DNA of 64,000 nt. Origin: Shewanella saliphila. Lineage in GTDB: Bacteria > Pseudomonadota > Gammaproteobacteria > Enterobacterales > Shewanellaceae. Positions 45,627 to 53,657 of the stretch are shown here, piece by piece. The stretch's first letter is position 1; every line of letters starts with the position of its first letter. Location: the NCBI RefSeq assembly GCF_014648295.1, contig NZ_BMQV01000015.1, forward strand, positions 1 to 64,000, written 5' to 3'. The position numbers were made by a program, and so were the translations under genes. The notes under the pieces are model-generated. The model was given only the letters and a program-made list of their open reading frames with translations, did not search any database and was not told the origin of the DNA.

Positions 45627-45936
45627 AAAAGCCGATACTTGAGTAGGACCTGTTGACCTTTGCTGGTTGAGTTTTGTTCGAGTTAAAAACGTTTTAATCG
45701 AGGCGAATAGATTGATGCCTAGTCACCTAAGCAAAATGTATTCAACAAAGAGTAAAACGTTTTTAGCCGAACCCTTCGGGCAGCGAATTTTTGGCCTTTT
45801 TACTGCGATATAGACTGTCACATAAATAGCTACACGACAAAGTCTCTGCCTTATAGCTCATGTTTAAGTAATGGCCAACAATTCGTTGCAAAAACAACCT
45901 TGAAAGGTCACCAGGTCCTATAGGATCGGCTTTTTT
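45627..45936 (+). terminator. Terminator of the S9 peptidase gene, split by a repeat element
   Basis: Arms AAAAGCCGAT (45627-45636) and ATCGGCTTTT (45925-45934, then more T) would form a normal 10-bp terminator stem with a loop of roughly 13 nt if the intervening 277-bp element were removed. The element sits inside the loop, so the stem now closes over a much larger, self-structured insert. Confidence 0.65.
45644..45920. mobile_element. 277-bp MITE-like element with terminal inverted repeats
   Basis: The ends TAGGACCTGTTGACCTTT and AAAGGTCACCAGGTCCTA are inverted repeats with one mismatch. A nested pair, TAAAAACGTTTTA (45684-45696) and TAAAACGTTTTTA (45753-45765), is also inverted and exact. 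TA dinucleotides at both borders fit a TA target duplication, as in IS630/mariner-type elements. There is no open frame of note, so it would need a transposase in trans. The family name is not known to me. Confidence 0.7.
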
Positions 45937-46054
45937 ATTGACTGCGGTATTAATTTACAGTGAATCGCGCTATTCTCCTTTTCCCCTATGGGGCAGCCAA
46001 GTGGGTGTTAATCTACACTCATACAAACAGTGATATCGAGTCGTTGGAGGATAT

Positions 46055-46705
46055 ATGGCACTCAGTGAAGCCGCAATTAAAGTACAAGCAGCACTAAAAG
46101 ATCGTGGGCTAGAAACCCCAATGCTGCCCAAAACTTCCACGCCAGAACAACGTAAAGTTAAAATTGAACACCATATGCGTGAGATTTTGACCTTAATGTC
46201 ACTCGACTTAACCGACGACAGCCTGGCAGACACGCCGCGCCGTATTGCAAAAATGTATGTTGATGAAATCTTCTCGGGGCTTGATTACGAAAACTTTCCA
46301 AAAATCACCGTCATTGAAAATAAAATGGGCGTTGATGAAATGGTGCGAGTGCAAGATATTAGCCTCACTAGTACCTGCGAACATCATTTAGTAACCATCG
46401 ATGGCTTTGCAACAGTGGCTTACTTGCCGCGCACAAAGATTATTGGTTTATCTAAAATTAACCGTATCGTGCGCTTTTTTTCCCAACGCCCACAAGTACA
46501 AGAGCGTTTAACCCAACAAGTGTTAGTGGCGCTGCAAACCTTGCTTGAAACCAAAGACGTAGCGGTAAAAATGGATGCGGTACATTACTGCGTTAAATCT
46601 CGTGGGGTAATGGACTCAACCAGCTCAACCACCACCACGGCACTTGGCGGTATTTTTAAGTCTAACCCTGCTACCCGTGCTGAGTTTTTACACCAAGTGA
46701 AATAG
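46055..46705 (+). CDS. folE: GTP cyclohydrolase I
   Basis: FolE converts GTP to dihydroneopterin triphosphate, the first step of folate synthesis. The 216-aa protein has the zinc and active-site motif [12 protein letters not shown] near residues 108-119, the [25 protein letters not shown] segment, and a late cysteine in [11 protein letters not shown]. The ATG follows a GGAGG ribosome binding site. Confidence 0.97.
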   Translation: MALSEAAIKVQAALKDRGLETPMLPKTSTPEQRKVKIEHHMREILTLMSLDLTDDSLADTPRRIAKMYVDEIFSGLDYENFPKITVIENKMGVDEMVRVQDISLTSTCEHHLVTIDGFATVAYLPRTKIIGLSKINRIVRFFSQRPQVQERLTQQVLVALQTLLETKDVAVKMDAVHYCVKSRGVMDSTSSTTTTALGGIFKSNPATRAEFLHQVK

Positions 46706-46710
46706 CGTAC

Positions 46711-46733
46711 ACGGATTACGGATTACGGATTAC
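46711..46733. repeat. Short tandem repeat, ACGGATT x3
   Basis: Three perfect heptamer units immediately after the folE stop. The tract is non-coding and short. Confidence 0.8.
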
Positions 46734-46748
46734 CGCAAAAAGTGCAAT

Positions 46749-46786
46749 AAAAAGCTGCATCAATATGACTATTGTGCAGCTTTTTT
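46749..46786 (+). terminator. Terminator of folE
   Basis: Stem GCTGCA/TGCAGC flanked by A and T runs (AAAAAGCTGCA ... TGCAGCTTTTTT), 44 bp after the folE stop. Confidence 0.8.
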
Positions 46787-46816
46787 AATTTTTCAGCTTC
46801 AGCGCATCAGTTTAAA

Positions 46817-46889
46817 CCTAGCCTATTGCAAGTTCATTCAACGCCCTGAGAAAGACAAAGGACTATTTAACCTGATCCTTACTCAGGTT
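46817..46889. repeat. Remnant of the terminal-inverted-repeat family, copy C
   Basis: The segment matches the right half of copy A (CTAGCCTATTG, CATTCAACGC, ACAAAGGACT, CTCAGGTTAAAT) with gaps. Its end forms a local hairpin, TTAACCTGA (46867-46875) with TCAGGTTAA (46883-46891), that overlaps the pyrE stop codon. Confidence 0.6.
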
Positions 46890-47529
46890 AAATACCATAT
46901 TGCTCACGATAAGCACTAACGCTAGCCAGTTCAGCTTCCATGCCCGGCTTTTCAGACAAGTAACTGATTAAATCGGCCAGCTTAATAATCGACACAATTT
47001 GACAACCAAAGTCACGCTCAACTTCTTGAATCGCTGACAGCTCACCCTTGCCTTTTTCTTGACGATCAAGCGCAATCAATACGCCCGCAAGTTGGGCATT
47101 GTGGGCATTAATAATCTCCATCGACTCACGGATAGCTGTGCCCGCAGTGATCACATCGTCCACCAGCATCACTTTACCTTTGAGCTCACTGCCGACTAAA
47201 TTACCGCCTTCGCCGTGGGTTTTAGCCTCTTTGCGATTAAAGCAGTAAGGAATATCCACATCGTGATGATCGCACAAGGCAACCGCTGTCGTAGTGGCAA
47301 TCGGAATGCCTTTATAAGCTGGGCCAAACAACAAATCGAACTCAATGCCAGCATCCATTAACGCAGCGGCATAAAAGCGGCCTAAACGCGCTAAGTCTTT
47401 ACCAGTATTAAATAATCCAGCGTTAAAAAAGTACGGGCTCGTACGGCCAGATTTAAGGGTAAACTCACCAAAACGTAATACTTGGCGGGCTAAAGCAAAC
47501 TCAATAAATTCGCGTTGATAGGCTTTCAC
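46888..47529 (-). CDS. pyrE: Orotate phosphoribosyltransferase
   Basis: PyrE makes orotidine 5'-phosphate from orotate and PRPP in pyrimidine synthesis. The 213-aa protein has the PRPP-binding motif [17 protein letters not shown] near residues 120-136, and [18 protein letters not shown] near the N-terminus. It follows rph behind a strong intercistronic terminator, the arrangement in which UTP levels control pyrE by attenuation in E. coli. Its stop codon lies inside a repeat remnant. Confidence 0.97.
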   Translation of the reverse strand: MKAYQREFIEFALARQVLRFGEFTLKSGRTSPYFFNAGLFNTGKDLARLGRFYAAALMDAGIEFDLLFGPAYKGIPIATTTAVALCDHHDVDIPYCFNRKEAKTHGEGGNLVGSELKGKVMLVDDVITAGTAIRESMEIINAHNAQLAGVLIALDRQEKGKGELSAIQEVERDFGCQIVSIIKLADLISYLSEKPGMEAELASVSAYREQYGI

Positions 47530-47559
47530 GGTTATTCCTCTATAATCAAATTTTGGATT

Positions 47560-47590
47560 AAAAAAAAGGACCGTAATCGGTCCTCATTTT
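47560..47590 (-). terminator. rph-pyrE intercistronic attenuator
   Basis: Stem AGGACCG/CGGTCCT with a 4-nt loop (47567-47584), followed on the minus strand by eight T residues, between the rph stop (47602) and the pyrE start (47529). By analogy with E. coli, coupling of rph translation to transcription would decide read-through into pyrE. Confidence 0.85.
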
Positions 47591-47601
47591 TCAACAGCAT
47601 A

Positions 47602-48315
47602 TTAACTTAATGCGGCTTTTTGCACATCGACGATTTCGCGAATACTGTTTTTAGCCAGACCAAGTAGTTCAATTAATTCTTCATGGCTGAATGGCTCGCC
47701 TTCAGCAGTACCTTGAATTTCAATAATCTTACCGGTTTCAGTCATCACTACGTTCATGTCAGTTTCAGCAGCGCTGTCTTCAATGTATTCTAAATCACTG
47801 ATCGCTTCGCCTTTGTAAATACCCACACTCACAGCGGCAATTAAAAACTTAAGAGGGTTGGCTTTAATAATGCCTTTACCACGAGCCCAGTTCAGGGCAT
47901 CAACCAATGCAACACAAGCACCAGTAATTGCCGCAGTACGTGTGCCGCCATCAGCTTGAATCACATCACAATCGATAACGATAGTGTTTTCACCTAACAG
48001 CTTCATATCAACAGCTGCACGTAAAGAGCGGCCAATTAAACGCTGAATTTCTTGAGTACGACCAGATTGCTTACCACGAGCAGCTTCACGGTCCATACGG
48101 CTGTGCGTTGAACGCGGTAACATACCGTATTCAGCAGTAACCCAACCTTGGCCCTGGCCTTTAAGAAAACGTGGTACACCTTCAGTGAAGCTGGCAGTAC
48201 ATAATACTTTTGTGTCGCCAAACTCAACTAAAACAGAGCCTTCAGCATGTGCAGTAAAAGAACGCGTAATAGTAATAGGGCGAGTTTGAGCTGGTGTACG
48301 GTTACTTGGGCGCAT
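47602..48315 (-). CDS. rph: RNase PH
   Basis: A phosphate-dependent 3' exoribonuclease that trims tRNA precursors. The 237-aa protein begins [14 protein letters not shown] and contains [31 protein letters not shown] and the [14 protein letters not shown] motif. The ATG at 48315 is chosen because CAGGA precedes it at good distance and it gives the family N-terminus; eight extra codons upstream lack support. Unlike the truncated rph of E. coli K-12 strains, this gene appears intact. Confidence 0.96.
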   Translation of the reverse strand: MRPSNRTPAQTRPITITRSFTAHAEGSVLVEFGDTKVLCTASFTEGVPRFLKGQGQGWVTAEYGMLPRSTHSRMDREAARGKQSGRTQEIQRLIGRSLRAAVDMKLLGENTIVIDCDVIQADGGTRTAAITGACVALVDALNWARGKGIIKANPLKFLIAAVSVGIYKGEAISDLEYIEDSAAETDMNVVMTETGKIIEIQGTAEGEPFSHEELIELLGLAKNSIREIVDVQKAALS

Positions 48316-48491
48316 GAAAAGTCCTGTAGTCGAATTCATATCAGATTTGAGCGCATATTATAGAGGTTCGCGCCGCCAGATGCCACGACAAACCCATCCA
48401 ATTCGTCATCGCTAACATATGACCTCTCCCACTTTAGTATCCATATGATTGATATCAACCAAGATACAGCACAAATCTCAGCACTAATCCT

Positions 48492-48520
48492 TTAATCCCG
48501 ATACCTAAAGCGGCTATAAT
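48492..48520 (+). promoter_or_regulatory. Possible yicC promoter
   Basis: A perfect -10 TATAAT (48515-48520) lies 37 bp before the yicC ATG. The -35 at 17 bp spacing (TTAATC, 48492-48497) is weak. Confidence 0.45.
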
Positions 48521-48557
48521 CAACCCACATTTGCGTAATAACATAACAGGACACTTC

Positions 48558-49421
48558 ATGATCCAAAGCATGACAGCCTACGCTCGTATCGAGCACAAAG
48601 CACAATGGGGTACCGCCTCATGGGAAATTCGTTCAGTCAACCAGCGCTACCTAGAAACCTACCTGCGCCTACCTGAGCAGTTTCGCAGCTTTGAACCTGT
48701 CTTACGCGATCGCCTACGTAAACGCTTAAATCGCGGTAAAGTAGAAGTGAATCTACGTTATGAGCTAGCCGACAACAGCAGCAACGAATTACAGCTAAAC
48801 CAACCATTAGCAAAGCAATTATTAAGCGCAGCTAACTGGTTAAAGCAAGAAGCCGGTCAAGGCGAATTAAGCCTCACTGACGTATTACGCTGGCCAGGCG
48901 TGCTCGCATCAGCCGAGCAAGACATGGACGCCATTGGCGCAGAGCTAATGAAAGCCTTCGACAGTGCAATCGATCAGTTTATCGAAGCACGCGGCCGTGA
49001 AGGTGAAGCGATTAAAGACATGCTATTGACCCGTTTAGATGGCGTAATGGAGCAGGTTAATATTGTGCGCGAACACATGCCAACCGTGATGCAATACCAA
49101 CGCGACAAGCTCACCAACCGCTTAGCCGATATCTCAGGTGAACTCGACCCTTCGCGCATTGAGCAAGAAATGGTACTCCTAGCGCAAAAGCAAGATGTTG
49201 CCGAAGAAATGGATCGCCTTGAAGCCCACGTAACTGAAGCTCGCCGCATCCTTAAAAAAGGCGGCAGCGAAGGCCGCCGTTTAGACTTTATGATGCAAGA
49301 GTTTAACCGCGAATCAAACACCCTAGCCTCAAAATCAATCAGTGCAGAAATCACTTCAGCCGCTGTTGAATTAAAAGTATTGATTGAGCAAATGCGCGAG
49401 CAGATCCAAAACGTTGAATAG
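48558..49421 (+). CDS. yicC: YicC/YloC-family endoribonuclease
   Basis: The 287-aa protein begins MIQSMTAYARIE and carries SWEIRSVNQRYLE, both hallmarks of the family. The C-terminal DUF1732 region includes KGGSEGRRLDFMMQEFNRESNTLASKS. E. coli YicC and Bacillus YloC have been reported to have ribonuclease activity. Divergent from rph-pyrE, as in E. coli. The ATG at 48558 has AGGA 7-8 bp upstream; nine codons upstream are not supported. Confidence 0.93.
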   Translation: MIQSMTAYARIEHKAQWGTASWEIRSVNQRYLETYLRLPEQFRSFEPVLRDRLRKRLNRGKVEVNLRYELADNSSNELQLNQPLAKQLLSAANWLKQEAGQGELSLTDVLRWPGVLASAEQDMDAIGAELMKAFDSAIDQFIEARGREGEAIKDMLLTRLDGVMEQVNIVREHMPTVMQYQRDKLTNRLADISGELDPSRIEQEMVLLAQKQDVAEEMDRLEAHVTEARRILKKGGSEGRRLDFMMQEFNRESNTLASKSISAEITSAAVELKVLIEQMREQIQNVE

Positions 49422-49446
49422 TTTTTTACCCGTCCAAGAATGCCTT

Positions 49447-49484
49447 AAAAGCCCTATTATTTGCTTGTAAATACAGGGCTTTTT
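49447..49484 (+). terminator. Terminator of yicC
   Basis: Stem AAAAGCCCT/AGGGCTTTTT with a 19-nt loop, 25 bp after the yicC stop. Confidence 0.8.
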
Positions 49485-49542
49485 ATATATTCCCTTCAAA
49501 TTACTCTACTAACACCATCTGACCCGTCTATAACGGCAATGT

Positions 49543-50661
49543 TTATAACAAATCACTAAGTCGATTTAACAGTGCTTTACGGCTATTATTCGCCACAACA
49601 AAGCGCTTAAAGCGTTGTGCAAACTCAGCTTCATCCGCTTTGAACTGATAGGCCTCAAACAGCTGATGCAGATAGCGTGATGCCGCATCGTAACCACTGG
49701 CGCAAGTTCGATCCGCTTGCTCTTGTGCTTGCTGCCAGCAGCGCTCACGCTGATTATAGCTATCCGTCAACGCCTTTTCTTTTTCCGCTTTTTCAATAGC
49801 CATTTTCTTTGCGAGCGCTGCCGCTTGCTCTTGCTGTAATTGGCTTTGCGCTTGTTCAATAAAAGGAGAAATTACCTCGGGGGTTAACCAATACTGATAG
49901 ATTTCGTCTGTGTTGGCAGGTTCTTTTCGCGTCAGCGCTAAGGCTTGATGGCGAGTTAGCTGGCCTTGCTCAAACAGCTTGCGTAATAGCGTGTCTTTCT
50001 CTGCTTCCGAGAGATTATGCAACCACGCATCAAACTGAAACTGGGTTTGTTTTGCTTGGTGTCTGGGTTGTTCGTTCAGCACCATGGCGAGTGCCTTTAC
50101 TAATGCCAAGGGAATATCATACAGTGCCGCAAACCCCTCAACCTCTTCACTGAGGTGTTCAAAGTCGAATTGGATCAACGGCACACTCTCAACTTCACCA
50201 TTAAAATCAAATGCTTTTAGCCACATAAAGTACACAAGGCGCCAATCTCCTTGCATTAACCCACTGCGTAAAGCAGCTAAATTATTGAAAAATCCGTCGG
50301 CATCTTCATCGTCAAAATAATCGTAATACTCCTCGATGGAAAAAATCAGCAGTTGCCACTCATCATTTTCGTGTACATGAAGCCCATAGCTTGAAAAGCA
50401 GAGTAACGCATCTGGAAGCGTTCCGGCTGGTAGCTTGATGTAGGCATCGATTGAGCCCCAATTGGCATAGTAAAAACCGATATCAAAGTATTTTAACATC
50501 AGCTCAAAAGGCTCTGCCTTTAGGTCGCCGTAGTTATAATACACCTGAAAGGAAGTAGCGCTGATCTCAGCACGGCTTGAGATGGTTCTGAGTGCTTGTT
50601 GCGCCTTAGCGTCTAAATACCCATCCAGACGCGCGAATTTATAGTATTGATATTCGCTCAC
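49543..50661 (-). CDS. Uncharacterised protein with SEYQYY N-terminus
   Basis: The 372-aa protein has no signal peptide or membrane helix. The N-terminal region (about 1-120), beginning SEYQYYKFARLDG and with YYNYGDLKAEPFELMLKYFD, resembles a widespread uncharacterised family I recall as starting 'SEYQYYEF'. A coiled coil rich in Ala, Gln and Lys follows at about 275-320. The start is GTG, with AAGG five bases upstream. It lies 10 bp after the 262-aa gene, as the last gene of the hipBA-linked unit. No biochemical function is known to me. Confidence 0.75.
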   Translation of the reverse strand: MSEYQYYKFARLDGYLDAKAQQALRTISSRAEISATSFQVYYNYGDLKAEPFELMLKYFDIGFYYANWGSIDAYIKLPAGTLPDALLCFSSYGLHVHENDEWQLLIFSIEEYYDYFDDEDADGFFNNLAALRSGLMQGDWRLVYFMWLKAFDFNGEVESVPLIQFDFEHLSEEVEGFAALYDIPLALVKALAMVLNEQPRHQAKQTQFQFDAWLHNLSEAEKDTLLRKLFEQGQLTRHQALALTRKEPANTDEIYQYWLTPEVISPFIEQAQSQLQQEQAAALAKKMAIEKAEKEKALTDSYNQRERCWQQAQEQADRTCASGYDAASRYLHQLFEAYQFKADEAEFAQRFKRFVVANNSRKALLNRLSDLL

Positions 50662-50671
50662 GATGACCTTG

Positions 50672-51460
50672 CTATGTATTTATTGAGAATTGAAAAGTTT
50701 GTTTCAATAAAGGCTGCACCTGAACCACCCTAGCGAGGGGTTCAGCGTTTATATAACGTCTTGGGTCAATGGTCACAAATCCCCAAAACTGTAGAAATCG
50801 CTTAATAAACCGTGATTCAATGAGCCTGTTTAAGTTTCTTTCTGGCGAGAAGTAATCATCTGCGGGGAATACTTGTAGTAAGTCGGGGAAAGCCGTCATC
50901 ACTTCTTCTACCAGCTGATCCACTTTGTTGTGGCTTTGAATGCGCCACAGCATAAACAGCCAAAAGGCTCGCAAGTCGACATCAAACTCAAAACTGTCCA
51001 AATAGCCCCAGTTATATTTGCTGATGGCAGCTTCTAGCATAGGTTTAAAAAATGCCTGTATACCTAACGCCTGGTACTGTTTTTGTGCTGATTTTTTCAC
51101 ATGGTAGCGACCGCTGCGCCGATAAATAATGTCACTTATTTCGGCAAGTACTCGGGTGTAATGCAAGGCATTGAATTTGTCTTCGTTACTGCCCGCAAAC
51201 TCGCTGATGCTTATATCACGTTCGAATTGAGCAACGGCAAACTCAGGCAATAACTCACTGGCCTGTTTGACTAATTTAGCCGGTAAGTTACCTTTACTGG
51301 TCGCTTTGACGGAGCCTTCTTGGGCCATAGCCTCATCAAGAATGAGGCCTAGATAACGCATCACAGGGCTGGGAGAAAGAAAGTCGGGTGTGCTGATGCT
51401 CACCCACTGTAATTCATCAAAAGAGGCATAAAGCCAATTGGCCATTTGCGTTGACGTCAA
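50672..51460 (-). CDS. Uncharacterised protein linked to a SEC-C gene
   Basis: The 262-aa soluble protein has no catalytic motif I recognise. Its middle ([18 protein letters not shown] near residues 57-74, then [26 protein letters not shown]) has the look of a winged-helix-like region found in proteins encoded next to SEC-C genes. The listed TTG start overlaps the SEC-C stop (TTGA) by 3 bp. An ATG five codons inside (51445) is the alternative. Neither has a good ribosome binding site, so translational coupling to the gene upstream is likely. Confidence 0.7.
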   Translation of the reverse strand: MTSTQMANWLYASFDELQWVSISTPDFLSPSPVMRYLGLILDEAMAQEGSVKATSKGNLPAKLVKQASELLPEFAVAQFERDISISEFAGSNEDKFNALHYTRVLAEISDIIYRRSGRYHVKKSAQKQYQALGIQAFFKPMLEAAISKYNWGYLDSFEFDVDLRAFWLFMLWRIQSHNKVDQLVEEVMTAFPDLLQVFPADDYFSPERNLNRLIESRFIKRFLQFWGFVTIDPRRYINAEPLARVVQVQPLLKQTFQFSINT

Positions 51461-51666
51461 TCGTGATGAGGCTGATTATTGCGATCCTGAACTTTGTGTT
51501 GTAAAGCAGCGTTGAGTTCAACAAGGCTCAATTTTGGGTTAATTGCCAACATGGCTTCAACATCATCAAAGACTTGGGCATGTTGCTTGGCGACGCTGTT
51601 CATACAGCAACGTTTAAATTTTTTACCACTGCCACAATGGCAAGGATCGTTACGACCGAGCTTCAT
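51457..51666 (-). CDS. Small SEC-C motif protein
   Basis: A 69-aa protein whose first 22 residues are a SEC-C zinc-binding motif ([18 protein letters not shown], pattern C-x-C-x8-C-C). The SecA C-terminus in this window has the same motif with a final His. The rest (about 24-69) is a short, mostly helical tail. SEC-C modules bind zinc and commonly mediate protein contacts (SecB in the case of SecA). AAGGA precedes the ATG. It starts 18 bp after hipA, suggesting co-transcription. Confidence 0.85.
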   Translation of the reverse strand: MKLGRNDPCHCGSGKKFKRCCMNSVAKQHAQVFDDVEAMLAINPKLSLVELNAALQHKVQDRNNQPHHD

Positions 51667-51684
51667 TGTTGTCCTTTCTTATTG

Positions 51685-53037
51685 TTATTGAAAAAGCGCT
51701 GTATTTTCCTGCTTGCGCTGATCTAATGTCTTAGCAATGGCAGATATTGTGGTTTTGCTAACCCCTTGCTGCTTTGCAAGATACGTAAATTGGCTGATGG
51801 CTTCTGCAACTTCTTCAATGATTTGCTTTGCCTCATGCCAACTCCCATAGCCAGCAGCACTGGTCGCTAGTTTTTGCATCACCTTTAGCGGTGGCGCTTT
51901 GCCATAACCGCAGAATGCAGTGGCGTGTTCGTTGAATGGATGTGGGCTGTAAGTAACATCGTAAAAAGGTGCAGGATCCCATTGACCGTCATCCGCTTGC
52001 AAAAACGCCCAGTTTTTACTGTGGTCGTCTTGGTTAGACGACAGCAGGTTAAAAATGGCACGGCGAAACTGCAGCTGCCCGGCGGCTGGTGATTTACATA
52101 ACTGACGACTGGCTTTTATCAAGTCAATATAATCTAAACTTGGCGTTCTAAAGTCTGCATCCAGCAGCCCGCAAGCGCTGTGCATATGCAATCGACCTGC
52201 ACTGCGCTTGCTGCCTAAGCCGGCCTGTTCAGTGACATAATCAAAACGCTTAAGCGCTAACCACGCAGGCGCACCGCTAGTAGGTGGTGCTTCAATGAGT
52301 TGCCATAGCGGCGGTTGACACTTAGCTTGCTCAGCCATTTGTAAATAGACCGCCTCGCACAAACCTTCCTCATGCCCAAGCGCGAGATTTTTAGAGGTAA
52401 ACTTAATCAGCCATGCTTCATCTCTAGGCTGAGCAAAGGTTCGACAATACTGAGTTTCTCCAGCAGGCATATAAATCTGTGCCTTGGGCCTTGCTCCACC
52501 TGAACTGCCACCGGCGACTAATGCGGCCAATATCTGTTGCGTATGTCCATCTAACTCATCGTGGCTGCTATCCATTAAATCTGACATTGAAGCGTCGAAC
52601 AGCGTTTGTGCCTCTACACCCAAGGTGGCTAAATCAATATCCGCGTGCGTCGTGGTTGAAAACTCAGACACCGGAGAAAAAGACAATGCTCCCATGCCTT
52701 TATCACCCACAAAAGCCAATCTATCCATCGCCGTTACTTGATTTGGCAAAATGCCCTTTTGACGGAAAATGCGATCTTGTAACAGCATTCCCCAGCCATC
52801 GGGCAAACAATCTCCAAATACACCATGTACACCTTGGTGCGGCGCTCTAGGTGCGGCTTGAACTTGCACGTTCGCTTGCAAAGTAAACGGTGATAAATTG
52901 CCAAACTGCTGCAAGTAACTGTCTGCATACTGAAAAAACACGCCTTGCCGATTCTGCGCCAAGACCCCTACAGCAAGCTGCTCACCTGAACTTAAGGTGC
53001 GAGTCACGGCGAGTTTTTGAATGGGTTTAAAACTCAT
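51685..53037 (-). CDS. hipA: HipA-family serine/threonine kinase toxin
   Basis: The 450-aa protein matches full-length HipA. The N-terminal subdomain includes LPDGWGMLL (79-87). The glycine/serine P-loop is GGSSGGARPK (176-185), and the ATP lysine lies in LIKF (K212). The catalytic loop NQDDHSKN (335-342) supplies the base D337 and metal ligand N342, and PFYDVTYS carries the metal-binding D360. All kinase residues are intact. E. coli HipA phosphorylates glutamyl-tRNA synthetase and induces persistence; the target here is inferred at best. The start overlaps hipB by 11 bp. Confidence 0.92.
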   Translation of the reverse strand: MSFKPIQKLAVTRTLSSGEQLAVGVLAQNRQGVFFQYADSYLQQFGNLSPFTLQANVQVQAAPRAPHQGVHGVFGDCLPDGWGMLLQDRIFRQKGILPNQVTAMDRLAFVGDKGMGALSFSPVSEFSTTTHADIDLATLGVEAQTLFDASMSDLMDSSHDELDGHTQQILAALVAGGSSGGARPKAQIYMPAGETQYCRTFAQPRDEAWLIKFTSKNLALGHEEGLCEAVYLQMAEQAKCQPPLWQLIEAPPTSGAPAWLALKRFDYVTEQAGLGSKRSAGRLHMHSACGLLDADFRTPSLDYIDLIKASRQLCKSPAAGQLQFRRAIFNLLSSNQDDHSKNWAFLQADDGQWDPAPFYDVTYSPHPFNEHATAFCGYGKAPPLKVMQKLATSAAGYGSWHEAKQIIEEVAEAISQFTYLAKQQGVSKTTISAIAKTLDQRKQENTALFQ

Positions 53038-53317
53038 CTTTTAGCACCTCATCAATACTCGTGGGCATAGTGGCGCGTTCTTTGCTTGGCTGTGTGAGCT
53101 CGTACAAACGGCTAAGCGAGTCGAGGGTCTGCCAAAGCAACAGCAATTGGCGAAATGATATTTGCCCGGTCAGCTCAAATTTTTTAATGGTGGCCGCAGG
53201 TACGCAGCTTCGCTCAGCTAACGCTGCTCGTGACAACTTTGCTTGGTGGCGTAACTCCCGCAAATAAGCCGCATAGGCTTGGCTTACATCGGTATCATCA
53301 AGTAAGGTAAAATTCAT
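53027..53317 (-). CDS. hipB: HipB-family antitoxin and repressor
   Basis: The 96-aa protein has an Xre-type helix-turn-helix near residues 19-48 (LRELRHQAKLSRAALAERS, then VPAATIKKFE). It is expected to neutralise HipA and repress the operon. The ATG at 53317 is chosen; the open frame continues far upstream, but those codons run through the -10 element and operators. The last 11 bp overlap hipA. Confidence 0.87.
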   Translation of the reverse strand: MNFTLLDDTDVSQAYAAYLRELRHQAKLSRAALAERSCVPAATIKKFELTGQISFRQLLLLWQTLDSLSRLYELTQPSKERATMPTSIDEVLKDEF

Positions 53318-53331
53318 CCGCAAAGACCAAG

Positions 53332-53349
53332 TGGATACAGTTATATCCA
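53332..53349. promoter_or_regulatory. hipBA operator 1
   Basis: TGGAT-N8-ATCCA, an 18-bp palindrome, just upstream of hipB and abutting the -10 hexamer. E. coli HipB binds a related TATCC-N8-GGATA motif with the same half-site spacing. Confidence 0.75.
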
Positions 53350-53354
53350 TTATA
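53349..53354 (-). promoter_or_regulatory. hipBA promoter -10
   Basis: A perfect TATAAT on the minus strand, located between the two operators. No good -35 lies at the right distance, as is usual for tightly repressed toxin-antitoxin promoters. Confidence 0.55.
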
Positions 53355-53372
53355 GCGAAATAAAACAAAAAT

Positions 53373-53390
53373 TGGATACTATTGCATCCA
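53373..53390. promoter_or_regulatory. hipBA operator 2
   Basis: A second TGGAT-N8-ATCCA palindrome, 41 bp (about four helical turns) centre to centre from operator 1. It covers the -35 region of the hipBA promoter. Confidence 0.75.
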
Positions 53391-53603
53391 TGAATGAATG
53401 ACTTTTGAAAAATATACTCGATATAGCCTTTCAAAACTGCTATTTTTGAACCTTGGCAGCAGCATAAAAAAGGCACTGTTTTTCCGTAATCATAGCTTCG
53501 AGCACCACTAAGATTGAGTAAAAGCCACAGGCAAGTGGTGGGCACCTTGCTGGGCTTTATGATTTATTCTGACTTAATTTAAATCGCCCTAAGTCCACAA
53601 AAT
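53391..53603. other. Intergenic region between hipB and the TonB receptor gene
   Basis: About 210 bp upstream of the hipBA operators. A long open frame on the minus strand crosses it in frame with hipB, but it has no ribosome binding site or family resemblance. No further feature was identified. Confidence 0.4.
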
Positions 53604-53628
53604 CCGGCGGAAATACTCTTCGCGCCGG
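53604..53628 (-). terminator. Possible terminator of the TonB receptor gene
   Basis: Stem CCGGCG/CGCCGG followed by ATTTTG on the minus strand, 30 bp after the stop codon. The T-tract is short, so efficiency is doubtful. Confidence 0.45.
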
Positions 53629-53657
53629 CTTCATTTAACTTATCACTCGCGACTGTT

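Noticed and set aside
53318..53545. An N-terminal extension of HipB of 76 codons.
   Set aside because: It would pass through both operators and the -10 element, contains no recognisable domain, and would make HipB far longer than its family.
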